A stretch of 64,000 bases of DNA from Cavia porcellus. Its lineage: Eukaryota > Chordata > Mammalia > Rodentia > Caviidae. Below the pieces are notes generated by a model, which made no database searches, was not told the origin of the DNA, and saw only the letters and a program-made list of their open reading frames with translations. Location of the stretch: positions 2,377,701-2,441,700 of the forward strand of contig NW_026947514.1 in the NCBI RefSeq assembly GCF_034190915.1, given 5' to 3'. How positions within the stretch are numbered: the stretch's first letter is position 1; the number at the start of each line of letters is the position of its first letter. Position numbers and translations under genes: made by a program. Positions 1 to 12,279 of this stretch are shown here, piece by piece.

Positions 1-29
1 GTTCTTCCCAAAAGAAATTTTTGAGCTAG

Positions 30-112
30 TTATTCAGGAAGCTGAGGCAGAAGGAGGGCAAGTTTGAGGGCAACCTGGGCAGCTCAGTAAGACCCTGTCT
101 TAGGCTAAAAAA
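30..112 (+). mobile_element. B1-like SINE fragment
   Basis: CAGGAAGCTGAGGCAGAAGG to AAGACCCTGTCTTAGGC. Confidence 0.65.
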
Positions 113-279
113 GGCTGGGAGTGCAGCTGAGTAGTAGAGGTCACAACCCTGGTACTGCAGTCCAAAGACCAAAATCCTTGTTGATGTCTCCAGTGCGAAG
201 GCCGTAAGACAGGGGGTATTGTCTTCAAAGGAGGTCTGTTACTGGCCTTACTGAGAGGAAGAACCATTATTTTCAGAAT

Positions 280-960
280 CAGAATCCCCAAGTGTTGCTA
301 GGCATATGGTAAATGCTTAACACACACTGCAGTGTTAGCTCTGTGCTCCATCTTCCTGTTTCTGCCTCCCCCCCACCCCTTTCCATGCGGCTGCTTCCTG
401 CCTTCCTCATTCCCGTCATACCTGGGCATCCCTGCTTCCTATTACTGGGATTCCCTCCCACAGTGTTCATCACAGGAAGCAAAAAAGCTGCTCATCTTCC
501 CAGACTCCAGGAGTCAACTGTGCTTGCCATGTGCTTTGTTCTGCATGTTCATCTCTTGATTTTCTGAAGAAAGGCTGCAAACCAAAGTCATGCCCCTTAT
601 TTTCTGTCACACTATTATTTCTTTCATAACACCACACTTTCTAATAGATGTACTTGTATACACATATGGGCACACATGCACACACACATACATGTTTACT
701 TAAACCTCTGGCTTCTGCAGGAGACCCTGGAGATGCATCTCCACTCTACACTTGGTGTGTAGACAGAGGCCTACAGTAGGTCACTTCCTTTGGAAAGAGT
801 TTTAACACCTTAGGTTAATGCTTAATCCTGTACACTGCCATCCCGTCTCACTGGGTTGTTAGCCACACATGACTGCAGCTCATGTAACTTGGAAGGTATC
901 TATTCATGCTCTCTTTTCTCATAGCTCACCCCTGCGGTGAAACTGCCTCAGGGTCACAGG
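280..960. other. No gene seen
   Basis: Unique-looking sequence with a short CACA-rich stretch near 660-692. Short open frames lack supporting features. Confidence 0.6.
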
Positions 961-1623
961 ACTTGTGCCTTTTTTTCCCTTTTTTCCAGAAGTACTGGGG
1001 ATTGAATCATGAGCCCTCGTGCTGAGCCACATTCCCAGCCCACTTTTTTTGAATTTTGAGACAGTGTTTTACTAAGCCACTAAACTGTGCAGGCTGGACT
1101 CAAACTTGGCCATCATCCTGCCTTAGCCTCCCAGTGTTGAGATTATACACCACCCAACTTACATTAGTTACTTTTGAAACATGAAAAAATCATTGATGTT
1201 TGAATATTTAATTTATAACCTGCCACCCTGTTCTACTGTCTTACTATTTTTGAATAGTTTTTCAGTTGATAATTAGGTTTTCCAGCACATAGTCATTTAG
1301 AAATAATGTTAACCTTTTGAAACTTTTGTGAACCACACTAGTCAGCATTTGCCAATACATTATTAAATAATGGAGTCATGAACAGGGTTCACTTCGAGTC
1401 TTTTGACCAGAAGCCCAGTGCTCTTTTGTGGGTACAAATTCAATCCACTAACCAGTTATTGATCACTAACTATAAAGCACTGTCCTAGATGTAAAACATG
1501 GTTAAAAGAATAATAAGCCATGCATACTAGTACAAGCTTGTAAACCCAGTGCTTTAGGAGGCTGAGGCAGGGATATTAAAAGTTTGAGTCCCTCGAGACT
1601 CTGTCTCAAAATTTTAAAATGTC

Positions 1624-1706
1624 GGCACTGGGATTTAGCTCAGTGGCATAAGTGCCTGCCTTACAGGCACTAGGTCATGAGCTCATTCCCCAGTACCAAA
1701 AAAAAT
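1624..1706 (+). mobile_element. tRNA-Ala-type SINE
   Basis: Diverged copy; A box TTTAGCTCAGTGGC kept, anticodon arm shortened. Confidence 0.8.
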
Positions 1707-1789
1707 TTTTTTTTAAATGTTTAAAGTGGATGGGGATGTAGTGCTACTGGAGTTCAAAAATTAATAGAAAAATATCTAACAAGGTTGCA

Positions 1790-1872
1790 GACTGGGGATG
1801 TAGCTCTCTGGCAGAGTGTTTGCCTAGCATGTGCCAGACCCTGGTTTCTATCCCTGGTAGTGGGGAAACAAA
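1790..1872 (+). mobile_element. ID-like SINE
   Basis: Closer to classic ID: GGGGATGTAGCTC, TTTGCCTAGCATGTG. Confidence 0.75.
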
Positions 1873-1879
1873 TACTGAA

Positions 1880-2018
1880 TTAAGGAGAAGGGAGTGGTGG
1901 CACACGCCTATAATCCTAGCACTCAGGCAGCTGAGGCAGGAGGATCACTCTGAGTTCATAGCCAGTTTGGACTACATACTGAGTTGAAGGCCAGCCTGAA
2001 CAACTTTTAAGAAAAAAA
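1880..2018 (+). mobile_element. B1-type SINE
   Basis: GTGGTGGCACACGCCTATAATC, with the internal ~29-bp duplication typical of B1. Confidence 0.85.
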
Positions 2019-2159
2019 ACAGAATTAACTCGTAAGTACCAGTCACATCGCACAATGGAGGCAGTCTGGGCCTGTAACCACTTTGGTTTTAGTGTGAACA
2101 GTACCTCCAGGGCTCAGCTACACAGTGTCTGTGCATGTTTAGACAGTTAAATACTAAAA

Positions 2160-2931
2160 CATCAGAAACAGACCCAACAAGCCAATGAAAATTCCACTGA
2201 GTTTCTAACTCACCTCACTGAGACCCTCACCAAAATTACTGACATGGGTCCCCATTCATCTGAAGGGACCATCCTTAATCCCATTTTATTTCTCAAATGA
2301 AACTTGATACTAGAGCCAAATTCAAAAAGTTAGACCTTGGCTCTCAGTCCCCTCAGGGAGACCTTGTAAATGTGGCTTTCCATGTCTTTAACAATAGAGA
2401 AGAACAACAAAAGCAGGATAATCTTGAAAATATTAAATGTCAACTTTTAGCTGCAGCACTCAGGGCTCAAAATAAAACACAGGTCAAAAGAGACTCTAAA
2501 ACACGAGCCCCTCCCCCAGGATCATGCTTCAACTGTGGCAACGAAGGACACTGAGCACGTGCTTGCCCCACTCTGCAGCCACACTGGGACCTGTCTCATC
2601 AGCAATCTCAAGGGTCACTGGAAATGTGACTTCCCTGTCCACCAGAGAGCAGGTAAGTCATCACAGGAAATCCAGTCCTCACAGGAGATCCAATCACCAC
2701 CACCACTGGACTCATTATCGACTGAACTGCTTGGCATCACTGCTGAAGAGGACTGACAGGACTCAGGGCCCTGAGTCTTGCTGGATATCTCATATTTATA
2801 TAAAATCTTTTTTCTTATTGCAGGGACTACCTATTGTGTTTTTTGTGAATTTTCAAGTTGATGTACCCAATCCACAGTCTGTTGTAAGGGTTGACAGCCA
2901 ACCTGTACAACTTCTCCAGACAGGGCCCATC
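2160..2931 (+). pseudogene. ERV-A (older class I ERV): gag end and protease start
   Basis: Decayed gag: capsid C-terminal-like segment near 2165-2290, then the nucleocapsid with a CX2CX4H-type knuckle at 2525-2570 (CFNCGNEGH, followed by a stop) and a second partial knuckle (GHWKC). A protease-like stretch at 2820-2931 is cut off abruptly. Stops and frameshifts make it non-coding. The sequence resumes at 12280 after an inserted provirus. Confidence 0.75.
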
Positions 2932-3245
2932 TGATGGGTTCATGCCCATGTGAAATTCACCAAGTCATGATGGTGATGATACAAGATGATGCAGAAGCCA
3001 AAAATGACAACTTATCTGACTTCTCCCTTTTCCCCTCATCCCAAAATAAACTTCCTGTCCCCAGTCACACACTCACCAAAAAACCTCTAATCCAGTGCTA
3101 ATAAGACCTCATCAACCCCAAACCTCTCCCAAATTTAAAGCTGGTAAGAGCCTGCTCAGTTCTCTTCCACAGTGCTCCCGTGTCCACAGTAAAGGCCTCT
3201 TTTTTTTTTTTCTGTCTCTTATTTGTACTGAAAAAAATCCTATCA
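2932..3245 (+). mobile_element. 5' LTR of inserted provirus ERV-B
   Basis: Begins TGATGGG and ends CTATCA (TG...CA). It aligns along its length with 11941-12279. U3-R-U5 order is suggested by AGTAAAGGCC near the 3' side, followed by a T-rich tract. Preceded by CCATC, half of the target duplication. Confidence 0.85.
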
Positions 3246-3247
3246 GT

Positions 3248-3265
3248 TGGTGCCATGATGCAGAT
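3248..3265 (+). other. ERV-B primer-binding site, tRNA-His type
   Basis: TGGTGCCATGATGCAGAT starts two bases after the LTR. It resembles the tRNA-His-complementary site of HERV-H-like retroviruses (TGGTGCCGTGACTCGGAT), with four differences. Confidence 0.7.
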
Positions 3266-3690
3266 TGGTGAGTAGGGTAGTTCCTGGGGAGTTCCCTTGG
3301 TTTGAGCTCCTCTCATTTATGAGCCTCTTTCTCATTCCTTTCTGTCTCCACTGTTGCTATTACTGGCCTCCACCCACCACCACCTCAGTCTAATTCTCGG
3401 ATCCAAACAGGTGAGCCACTGCTCACTTTGGGCTTCCTATCTCATAAATTGTAAGCCCACATGAGGACACCCCCCATCTTGTCCTACAGGACCATGCCCT
3501 TTGGGGCTTCCCCCCCCCCTTGTCCCACCAGTGATGACTGCTGGGTGCAGGGATTGGGAATCTCTATTCCTTACTTGACTCACATTGCCTGTAAGGGGGG
3601 TAACTCTTTAAGGGATTGTAACCTGGCCTTTTGGCCCTCTGCCTCACTTCCAATTCAATCACAATGGCAACTAACAGGTTTTTTTCCATG
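3266..3690 (+). mobile_element. ERV-B leader region
   Basis: Untranslated leader after the primer-binding site. A plausible viral splice donor AAACAG|GTGAGC sits at 3405-3416. gag is not recognisable downstream; the sequence passes into a second LTR-like block. Confidence 0.5.
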
Positions 3691-4012
3691 GAAATCTGCC
3701 AAATCATTATGGTGAGGAGACCACAAAAGGACACTTTATCAGACTTCTGGTGATCCTGACCCAAAATAGACTTCCTGCCTGTCCTTCCTGTGTGTGCCAA
3801 AGACCCTCCAATGCCCAACTAAAATGTCATTCAGCTTTGCTGTCACCAGTGAGCTTAGCTTCAGCCCAATGTGAGTTAATTATAAGCAGCCTTTGCCCTT
3901 TGTATAGCTCAGAGAGTACTTGTACTCTTTTGCAGCTCTCCTGTGCCTGCATTAAAGCCTTTCTACTCTTTGTCTTTTTATTCTGTCTGTGCCACTTCAG
4001 ATTGAGTGCCAA
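3690..4012 (+). mobile_element. Diverged LTR-like block inside ERV-B
   Basis: Shares order and short blocks with the two ERV-B LTRs (GACACTTTATCAGACTTC, AAAATAGACTTCCTG, CTGCATTAAAGCCTTT), but is much more diverged and lies directly before RT. It could be a relic of another insertion or recombination. Ends are approximate. Confidence 0.5.
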
Positions 4013-6880
4013 ATAATCATCCCAGGTCTCAAATCCAATGGATCCTACCATGTAGTCCAAGACCTTAAAACCATAAACAAGCAGTAATACCCATTCATCC
4101 AGTGATACCAAACCCTTACACTGTGTTTCCTCATATGCCTCCCCCCACCACTCACCTCACAGTCTTAGACTTTAAAGATGCTTTTTAACTATCCTCCCCT
4201 ACACCTGGATTGTCAGGATTTCTTTGTGTTTACATGAACTAACCCAGACAGTCTTAGACTCAACAACTTACCTGGACACTGTTCCCTCAGGGATTCAGAC
4301 AGTCCTCATGTCTTTAGCCAAGCTCTCACTGCTGATCATACCACTCTTCATCTCAGATCCTGCACACTCCTTCAATATGTTGATGATCGCCTGTGCTCTC
4401 CAGCTGTTCTTAATTTTCTCTCCCACCACAGATACAGTCTCTCCTATTAAAATCCAAATAGGTTCCCCAAGCATCAGATACCTGGGACTCACCTTCACTC
4501 CCGCCACTTGTTTCATCATCACAGAATGTAAGGCAGTCCTTTGGGATCTCCAGGTCCTTACAACCAAACAATAGGTCCTATCTTTTCTGTTTCTAACTTT
4601 TCCACCTCTGGGCTCCTAACTTTGCAGCTTTAGCTCAACCCCTCTACAAAGCTTCCAAGGGCTCCTAGTCAGAGCCCCTAGACCCCACTATACCTGTACA
4701 CTCCTGCTTTGTTAAGCTCAAAGAAGCTCTTCTAGGGGCCCCAACCCTCTTCCTACCCAACCTGACCTTTTGTTTTATACACTACCTCTCAAGATCACAA
4801 TACTGTGGGGGGTCCTGGGACAGTAGAAAGGACTTTCTTTTAATCTATAGCTTTTCTTTCCAGACCACTGGACAACACCATGCATGGCTGGCCTCTTGTC
4901 TCTGAGCACTTACCTCGGCAACAGCACTGACTCAAGAAACAAACAAATTACATTGGGGCAGTCTACCACTATGTACTCACCACACTGACTAAAATGACCT
5001 AATTTCACACAAGATACTCCCTGCCCTGATGATCCCTTCCTGCTTACAAGTCCACCGGTCACTCATACAGGACCCTATTATCATCATCTCCACTACTAGC
5101 TCCCTCACCCCAACCTCCCTCCTTCCTATGGGGCTCCCCTCCATGATCAGTGTTGAGGTCTTATAGATGACTCCTACTCCCTTCCCCCACATCTATATAT
5201 AGCACTTGTCTCTCAGCCACCTCTGACACATGGTTCATAGATGGGAGCTTAACAAACATGGACAATCAAAAAAAGACAGGCTATGCCATAGTTAACCAGT
5301 CAAGTTATAGAGGCAAACTCACTACCACCTGGGACCTCCTCACAAAAGGCAGAACTTACTGCTCTCACACAGGCCCTAATACTGGCAAAAGGTGAGTTCA
5401 TAAACATGTACACTGACTCAGAATACACATTCAATATCCTTTACTCCCAGGCCACTAACTGGCAAGAACGAAGCTTTATCAACACTCAGGGAACCCGTCA
5501 CTAATATACCTCTGATCCTTGAACTCCTAAAAGCAGCACAACTTCCAAAACAGGCAGCAGTTGTTCACTGCAGGGGACACCAAAAACTACAGACTCCACT
5601 GCCCAGAGCACTGCTTTTGCAGATACACAAACCAAGCTAGCTGCACAAGGATCATATTGCTCTCACCTCCCACTGGTCTCAAACACCCTACCTCTGTCTA
5701 CCTACTCATCAAAACAATTACAATTGCTTCACAAACCAGATTATGTACAAAACACCCAGGAATGGATTGTTGAAGGATCAAAACTTGTCCTCCCAGATCA
5801 ACAAGCCCAGAACATCATTACTGATTTACACAATTGTTTTCACATGGTTTCACAGGCACTCTACGATGTCTAGTCCCAATGATCACACATCCTCCTTTAA
5901 AAACTGTCATCATCAGGATAATTCACACCTGTAACTCTGGGCTAAAACTCCTCGAAGACACATATCACCACCTTTCGTACTCAACAATTGTGTGGACACA
6001 CTCCTGGTCAAGACTGGCAGATAGACTTCACACACACACACATCTTTACAAAGCTGTTAAATATCTTCTTACCTTTGTCTTACCCTTTCAGGATGGACAA
6101 AAGCTTTTCCTGTTGCTAGGGAAACTGCCAATGTAGTTGCTAAAGCCTTATTACAGGACATCATACCCAGATTCAGACTGGCACAAAGCATCCAATTACA
6201 TAATGGTCCAGCCTTCATTTCTCAGATCACTCAATGGAGCTATCCTCAAGCTTACACATCACTTGGTTCCCACACATTCCATACCATCCAGAATCCTTAG
6301 GAAAAGTAGAAAAGGCAAATGATCTCATAAAAACACACCTCACGGGGCTGGGGATTTAGCTCAGTGGCATAAGCGCCTGCCTTGCAAGCATGTGGTAATG
6401 AGTTTGATCCCTAGTACCAATAAAAAAAAAAAAAACCACACACCTCACAAAACTCACTTTAGAACTACATCAACATTGACCTCAGCTTTTTCCCTTAACC
6501 TTAACCAAACTCAGGGTACTACCTCAGGCTCTTACTTTTTAAAGCCCTTTTGAGTTTATGTGTGGCAAATCATTCCTACTCCACAAGTTTCCTACCTCCC
6601 AAAATCCTCTTTTTCTTTCTGACTATATTTCAACCTTCTTCTTCAACACCTGCTACAGCAGCATGCCAAACTCTGTCTTCCCCAAGCCCTCTGAGGAAGC
6701 CAAACCAAATCCTCCCATTTCCCCAGAAGACCTAATTTAGCTCAAATCTCTTAAGTCCACAGGGCTCCAGCCAAAGTGGAGTGGCCCTTACCTGGTGTAC
6801 CATGGAACTCTAATGGCAATCAAGGTCACTGTACTACCATGCTGGTTCCACATCACTCAAGCTAAGCTCCTACTTGATGA
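4013..6880 (+). pseudogene. ERV-B pol remnant (RT, RNase H, integrase)
   Basis: RT begins near 4026 and keeps the YVDD catalytic motif (4376-4387). RNase H lies at about 5215-5480 (TWFIDGS near 5228) and integrase at about 5560-6873, ending in a C-terminal domain-like stretch at 6777-6873. Many stops and frameshifts occur, and a SINE is inserted at 6344. gag and the first part of pol are missing. Confidence 0.78.
6344..6435 (+). mobile_element. SINE in ERV-B integrase
   Basis: Flanked by ACACACCTCAC on both sides (target duplication). Confidence 0.9.
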
Positions 6881-6884
6881 GTGA

Positions 6885-8335
6885 TCATCATGTCTCCTAT
6901 CTCCTACTCATCTCCATCTTACCAGGTGCACACAGTCACAACTGTCAGACTAACTCACAGCTTGTGATTCTGTCTGGTTCTTGGTTCCTTACCTCTAAGT
7001 GGTGATTTTCTTTGCTACAGCACTGTGGGTGAGCTCACCAAAAGATCTCCACACCATATACAAAGTGGTCTTTATACTGTTCTTTTTTTTTTTTTTTTGT
7101 CTTTTTCTTTTTTTTTTTTTATCCATACCAGGGATCTAACTTACGACCGCACACTTGCAAGGCAGGCGCTTATGCCGCTGAGCTAAATCCCCAGCCCCAA
7201 TATACTGTTCTACCTAGCAACAATCCCAATTCTCTCCACCCTCAACTGTTATGCCAAACATGAGACTTTCAGGGATCTGGATTCTAACCTTTCTTCCTAT
7301 GACACAATCGTACCGTCTTTTTGAGACCCAACTTTTAGGCCTCACACTCTCATGCTCCCCTCTTTCGCTGGCATAACCACAAACCCAACATTGAGTCCTA
7401 CCTGCACCTTTTCCCTTACTCTACTGGTCAGGGTTATATAGCTACCCACAACTTTACCCTTGTTATGCCTATGTGTATATTCAAAACCCCATACTGTCAC
7501 CTCAGACTAGACCGTCAAACTTGGGATAGGGGAATCAACTGCCCACCTATAAAACAGAGGTAGATACGAAGTTCCAAAACAAGCTGGCCCCCCTACCATG
7601 GCTTGGGAGGGGTGGGAAGGCATGGGGAAGCACGGGAAAAGTAGAGCTCACACTCCACAATGCATCACACCCCCAATATCTCCTGGGAAAGACATGGGAC
7701 CTTCTCTTTCATAGAATCACCTCCTCTGGCATGGAGCTTTATCGCCCACCTCAGGGCAATTTCCTCACTGCAGGCCGCACTCACAGCCTCACTCCCTATG
7801 TTCAACACCCCACAATCGCCCACCTCACTGCCCGAAGTATTCCCACATCAAACTCAACCTGTCCCCCAACTTCTGTCACAAACATAAGATGCCCTATCAC
7901 AGTCTACAAACCTCACAGAACGCTGGCAGCTCATCCCACACCAACAGAATGTTTACCTGGCTGCTCCTACAGATCAGAACACCTCCTACAGATCTCAGCC
8001 ACAGATGCAGCCAGTGTAGGTCCTTTCTCTGTTTCGGGCTCTTATGGCTAGCCAGCTAACCTCACCTGTCTGGTGCCTTCTCTCCGAATAGGAGAACTAC
8101 CTCACTGCACTCATGACACTACAATCAAAACTGGCCTGGTTTATAGGTTGCCAAAAAGGGCCTACACTTGCCTTCCTCCTCAGTGGACAGGGTCTTGTAC
8201 CTCAGTCCTCTAACTCCCAGCCTTAACAATGGACTCTTAGGATGTCACAGAAACCTCACTTTTGTCCCAACTTTACAAAACACCCCAGACACAAGGGCTG
8301 TCACGTTCTGGTCCCTGTTGGTATGGGTATTCTTT
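6885..8335 (+). pseudogene. ERV-B env surface-subunit remnant
   Basis: Begins with a hydrophobic signal-like segment (LLLISILPGAHS near 6902) just after integrase. It carries env-like text to about 8330, interrupted by an antisense SINE at 7083-7198. The frame is broken repeatedly. Assignment rests on position and on the env transmembrane part resuming at 11311. Confidence 0.55.
7083..7198 (-). mobile_element. SINE in ERV-B env, antisense
   Basis: Target duplication TATACTGTTCT on both sides. Confidence 0.9.
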
Positions 8336-8885
8336 TTTGTTAAAAGAATAAAACCAAGTGAAATAAAATAGAATACAGTCAATCAAAACAAAACAATGAA
8401 TATGGTACATGACTTTAAAACAAAATACAAGGAAATCAATAATAGCTACCGTAATTCCTCTTGTTAGCTTCAAAAAAACTGCCCATACCATCAGGTGTAA
8501 TAAAGTCAAACCAAATAGTGCAAGATAAAACCAGTAAAAACAAAACAATGGAAGCAGTACAGGACTTCAAAACAAGATCATAGGAAAGCAATAGTGGCTA
8601 CCATGACGCCTCTTGTTATCTTCAAAGCAGTTGCCTATACCACCAGACATAACACAAACAAAACAAAATAGAATAAAATCAATCAAAACAAAAGAAGCAA
8701 TACAGGGCTTCAAAACAAGATAATAGGAAATCATTAATGGCTACCATAATATATTTTGTTATCTTTGAAATAGCTGTCCATGCCATCAAATATAACAAAA
8801 TTAGACAAGTCAAAACAGAATACAACCAAACAACAACAAAGACATTATGGGTTTCAAATCATGATCATAGATTAACAAAGGCCAC
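8336..8885. repeat. Tandem repeat, period about 143-152 bp, four copies
   Basis: The landmark TTCAAAACAAGATNATAGG recurs near 8414, 8566, 8709 and 8853, giving spacings of 152, 143 and 144. Each unit holds an AAAACAAAATAGAATAAA-like A-rich part and a GCTACCATNATNCCTCTTGTTATCTT-like part. One related unit occurs at 31290-31440. The class is unknown. Confidence 0.7.
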
Positions 8886-11300
8886 TGCCTTCCCTTTTTA
8901 GACTCTTCCTCCCCTTTCACTTTCACAGTATGTGCTGTGCATTTTGTATCCCACTGACTCCTTTGGTTTTTTAAACTAGGGAGACAGCACGATGTTCACC
9001 CATGTGACTGAGCCATTTCATCCATGAGCATGATCTCACGTTGCATCCACTTACCTACCAGAGCCTCGAGGTTATCTTTATAGCTGAGTAACTTTCCATT
9101 AGAAACGCCACATCTTTCTTATCCACTCTGCAGCTGACGGGCGAGCTACCCCCACTTCTTTCTGGTTCCCTGTCACACAGAGCATTGTTCTCTCTCCTTT
9201 CACTTTCAGTTGATAAACCTCCTTTTGGGTTAAATGTGTGTCTTGTATAAAGCTTATTGATGGACCCTTTCTCCTGACCCACTCTGCCTGTGTTTCTCTT
9301 TATTGGTGAATCGAGGCCATCTATGTTAGTGGTTATGGCCATCGTGCTCTGCCTCGTCTCTGTCATGCTATTTTGCTGCCTCTGGCTGCCTACTTTTCCC
9401 CTCCATTCCGTTGTCTGTCCCACTCAATAATCCTCCTTTGCTGCTGCTGTTCCTGGAACCACAGTCTTTTTTTAATCTCTCTCTCTCTCTCTCTCTCTCT
9501 AGAATGTCCTTCAGTATTCTTTGTAGGGTTAGCTTTATGGTCATGAATTCCCTCATTTGTTCTTTGTTATGGAAGTATCTTGTTTCTCCATTAATTTTGA
9601 AAGATATTTTTGCAGAGTACATCAGTCTGAGTTGGAAGTCGTTTTCTTTCAGGATTTGAAATACTTCACTCCAAGCTCTTTTTGACTTGATGGTTTGTGT
9701 TGAGAAGTTTGTCATGATTCTGATGAGGTTTCCTTTGTAGGTGCTTTGTTTCCTTTTTCTAACAGCTTTTAATATTCTGTTCTTGAGCTGAATTTCTGGG
9801 ATCTTGATTATTATATGTTTGGATATAGATTTATTTTGGTTATAGCTAGCTGGAGTATTATATGCTTCATTTATCTGAATGCCCCTTAATTTTCCCATGC
9901 TTGGGAAGTTTTCTGATACTATTTCTACAAATAGAATTTTAATGTCATTTGTGTTGATCCCTGATTTTTCACTCACATCTATTGTTATGTTTCTTTGGGT
10001 TGTCTTGCAGCCGTTGAGTTGTTACATCCTGGTTCCTTATTATTTTTAAGAGATCTTTTCTTTCACGATCACAAGCTGCAAACCTGTTTTTAAGATTTGA
10101 AAGTCTATCTTCAGTTTCTTTCAAGTGGTTTTGCCAGCTTTCAATGGAGTTTTTAATTTCCTGGATATCTCTTTGAATTGTTTCATATAGTCTAAATCTT
10201 TTTTATATTGTTCATTCATGGTTTCCCTCATTTCCCTATGCTGCTCTATTTTTCTTAATCTATGTCTTCGTTAGAGGTGCTTAGCAATTCTTTTATGTTT
10301 TTTATTTCTTCTTTTACCTGAGATAGTATTTCTGTTCTATTTTCTTTCACAGCCTCATGAAGTTTTTTCTTTAATTCAGTTGCCATCACTTCAGAAATTT
10401 CAGATGAGTGACTCCCAATCTCTTCCATGTTTACATTTCCTGGACTCGCTCTGCTTGGGTTGGAGGCCAGGGTCTGCTTTTTGCACCTTTGTCTTGACAT
10501 TTTCCTGAGTTCTTCCAGACTCGTGGGTAGTGGGGTCCCAGGCACTTCCCACATTGGCTACAATTTCTCTGCAGTGAGACTGGTTCTTCCCGCCAGTGCT
10601 GGCAATGGGTGTCTGACAGTGGCCATTGGGAGCGCTGGTTCAATGCTGTTGTTGTCTGCTGCTTTTCCCAGCCTGCATTGGCTCCCCAGAGTGTGTGCTG
10701 GGGAAGGGTTGGCCACCACCTCCAGACTGAGCTAGCTACCAGTGGGGAACTTCAGCGATGGCCTCTGGAATGTACACAGGGGCCGATCTCAGTCTGAGCA
10801 GTTTCCACGGGTCTGCTCCCAGCTAGGAGCTGCTGCAGGGAGCCAGCAGTTTATCCTGCCTGACTCCAAAATGGCTCCTAGCCAATCGCTTTCTCCAGTG
10901 GGAGGACTGAACCCTCTAACTCACCACCAGCCAGTGCAGTCCTCTGCATCTACCACTCCCCTCCACCACCACGTCTCTTTGCAAAGGCCTACAGGGTCGC
11001 CAGCCATCACCGTCACTATGGCCGTGCAACCCCAGGTTCCAACAGCTCCTCTCGCACAGTGGGTCTGGCTCTGGGCAAAGGCACCCCAGCTACTGCCTTC
11101 TTCTTTGTTTAAGTTTTTCTTCTTTATTCTCTCTGTGGGCTTCAGTTCTCACTTTAGATTCTTCTGGGCCCAAGGGCCCCACTTCCTTCCTTCTTGTCTT
11201 CCCCATGCTGCTATATTCCAGTATCTGGACTGTTTCTCTCAGAGAGGCTGTTTTCTCTGCTGCGTACTGTTCCACCATCTTGCAGGAGCCCTGGCATGAG
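8886..11300 (-). mobile_element. Antisense L1, internally deleted (L1 #1)
   Basis: On the minus strand: 5' UTR at 10560-11300, starting with a CAAGATGG-type end at about 11283. ORF1 lies at about 9440-10510, in two broken frames: an N-terminal coiled coil (10255-10554) and a conserved C-terminal domain (9368-9976: IPEIQLKNRILKAVRKRKQ, KRAWSEVFQILKENDFQ). Fragments of ORF2 and of its 3' end are at 8886-9430. Inserted in the ERV-B env. Most of ORF2 is missing. Confidence 0.85.
9476..9500. repeat. (CT)n microsatellite
   Basis: About 12 uninterrupted CT units inside L1 #1, just 3' of ORF1 on the element's strand. Confidence 0.95.
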
Positions 11301-11310
11301 TGTTCTTTCT

Positions 11311-11940
11311 ACATTCAGAGCTGGCCTCAAGGCAGGGGAATAGGCACATCATCCCACGTCTACCATCAGCTCTCCCTAGAGCTCTGTCAGCAGGTGGAAC
11401 ACATAACTATCTCCATGAACTCACTCCAAAGCCAGATAAATAGTCTTGAGTGGTCGTTCTCCAAAATCACCAAGTTTTAGACATCCCCACAGAAAAGAGG
11501 CAGGTAGCTATGCCACGCTTAGGGAGGAATGTTGTTTCTTTATAAATGAGTCAGGAATTGTTAGAGGAAAAGTTAGAAGCCTTCACAGCTACCTGGACAG
11601 AAAGTGGTGACAACCATGGGTACCCTTGCTCCTCACTATGGTCCTGGTGAAGTGACACTTTGGATGATGTGTCCCTTCTGCCTCTTCTAGGTCCTTTCAT
11701 TGTGCTAATTGTCTGCCTGCTCATAGCACTTTGTCTTTCCAACTTTTTTTGAGATTCACCCAATCTAGGAGTTAAGCCCTCACTGCCAAGGAACTCGTCC
11801 TGGATGTGCCCCCTGGTGTCAGCTCTTGCATGGGCACCACCTTCATCTCGAAGTGCATCATGGCCCCTACTACTACTCCCCTGTTCAGGGGGAAGCAGCT
11901 ATAAAAGAGACTTGCTGCCCTTAACAACCAAAGATGAGAA
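11311..11940 (+). pseudogene. ERV-B env transmembrane-subunit remnant
   Basis: Resumes after the L1 insertion with a heptad-like stretch (SMNSLQSQINSLEW near 11415). It runs to a hydrophobic membrane span (PFIVLIVCLLIALCL near 11695) and a short tail before the 3' LTR. Stops are present. Confidence 0.65.
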
Positions 11941-12279
11941 TGACAGGTTCCTGCCCATGTGAAATTCACCAAGTCATCATGATGATGGTTCAAAATGGTG
12001 AAGGACCCAAACACGACAACTTACCTGACTTCCTCCTTCTCCCCTCAGCCCCAAATAAACTTCCTGTCCCCAGTCACACACTCACCAAAAAACCTCTAAT
12101 CCAGTACTAACAGGACCTGCTTGTCCCACCACAAAGCCCTCCCGTATGCACAGCTGTAAGAGCCTGCTCAGCCCTTTGTTCTCTCAGACGCTGCTTGCTT
12201 CTCTTCTGCAGCCTCCATGTCCACAGTGAAGGCCTCTTTTTTTCTCTCTTTCTCTTATTTGTGCCAAAAAATCCTATCA
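11941..12279 (+). mobile_element. 3' LTR of provirus ERV-B
   Basis: TGACAGG...CTATCA. The partner of 2932-3245, visibly diverged by many substitutions and small indels, so an old insertion. Followed by CCATC (12280-12284), the second copy of the target duplication. Confidence 0.85.

Noticed and set aside
2297..6880. Functional viral genes
   Set aside because: All gag, pol and env remnants carry stops, frameshifts, deletions or insertions; no full-length open frame remains.
8336..8885. CRISPR-like array
   Set aside because: The period of about 145 bp, imperfect units and eukaryotic context exclude it; it is a minisatellite-like repeat.
10742..11299. 185-codon plus-strand open frame
   Set aside because: It is the antisense of the L1 #1 5' UTR.
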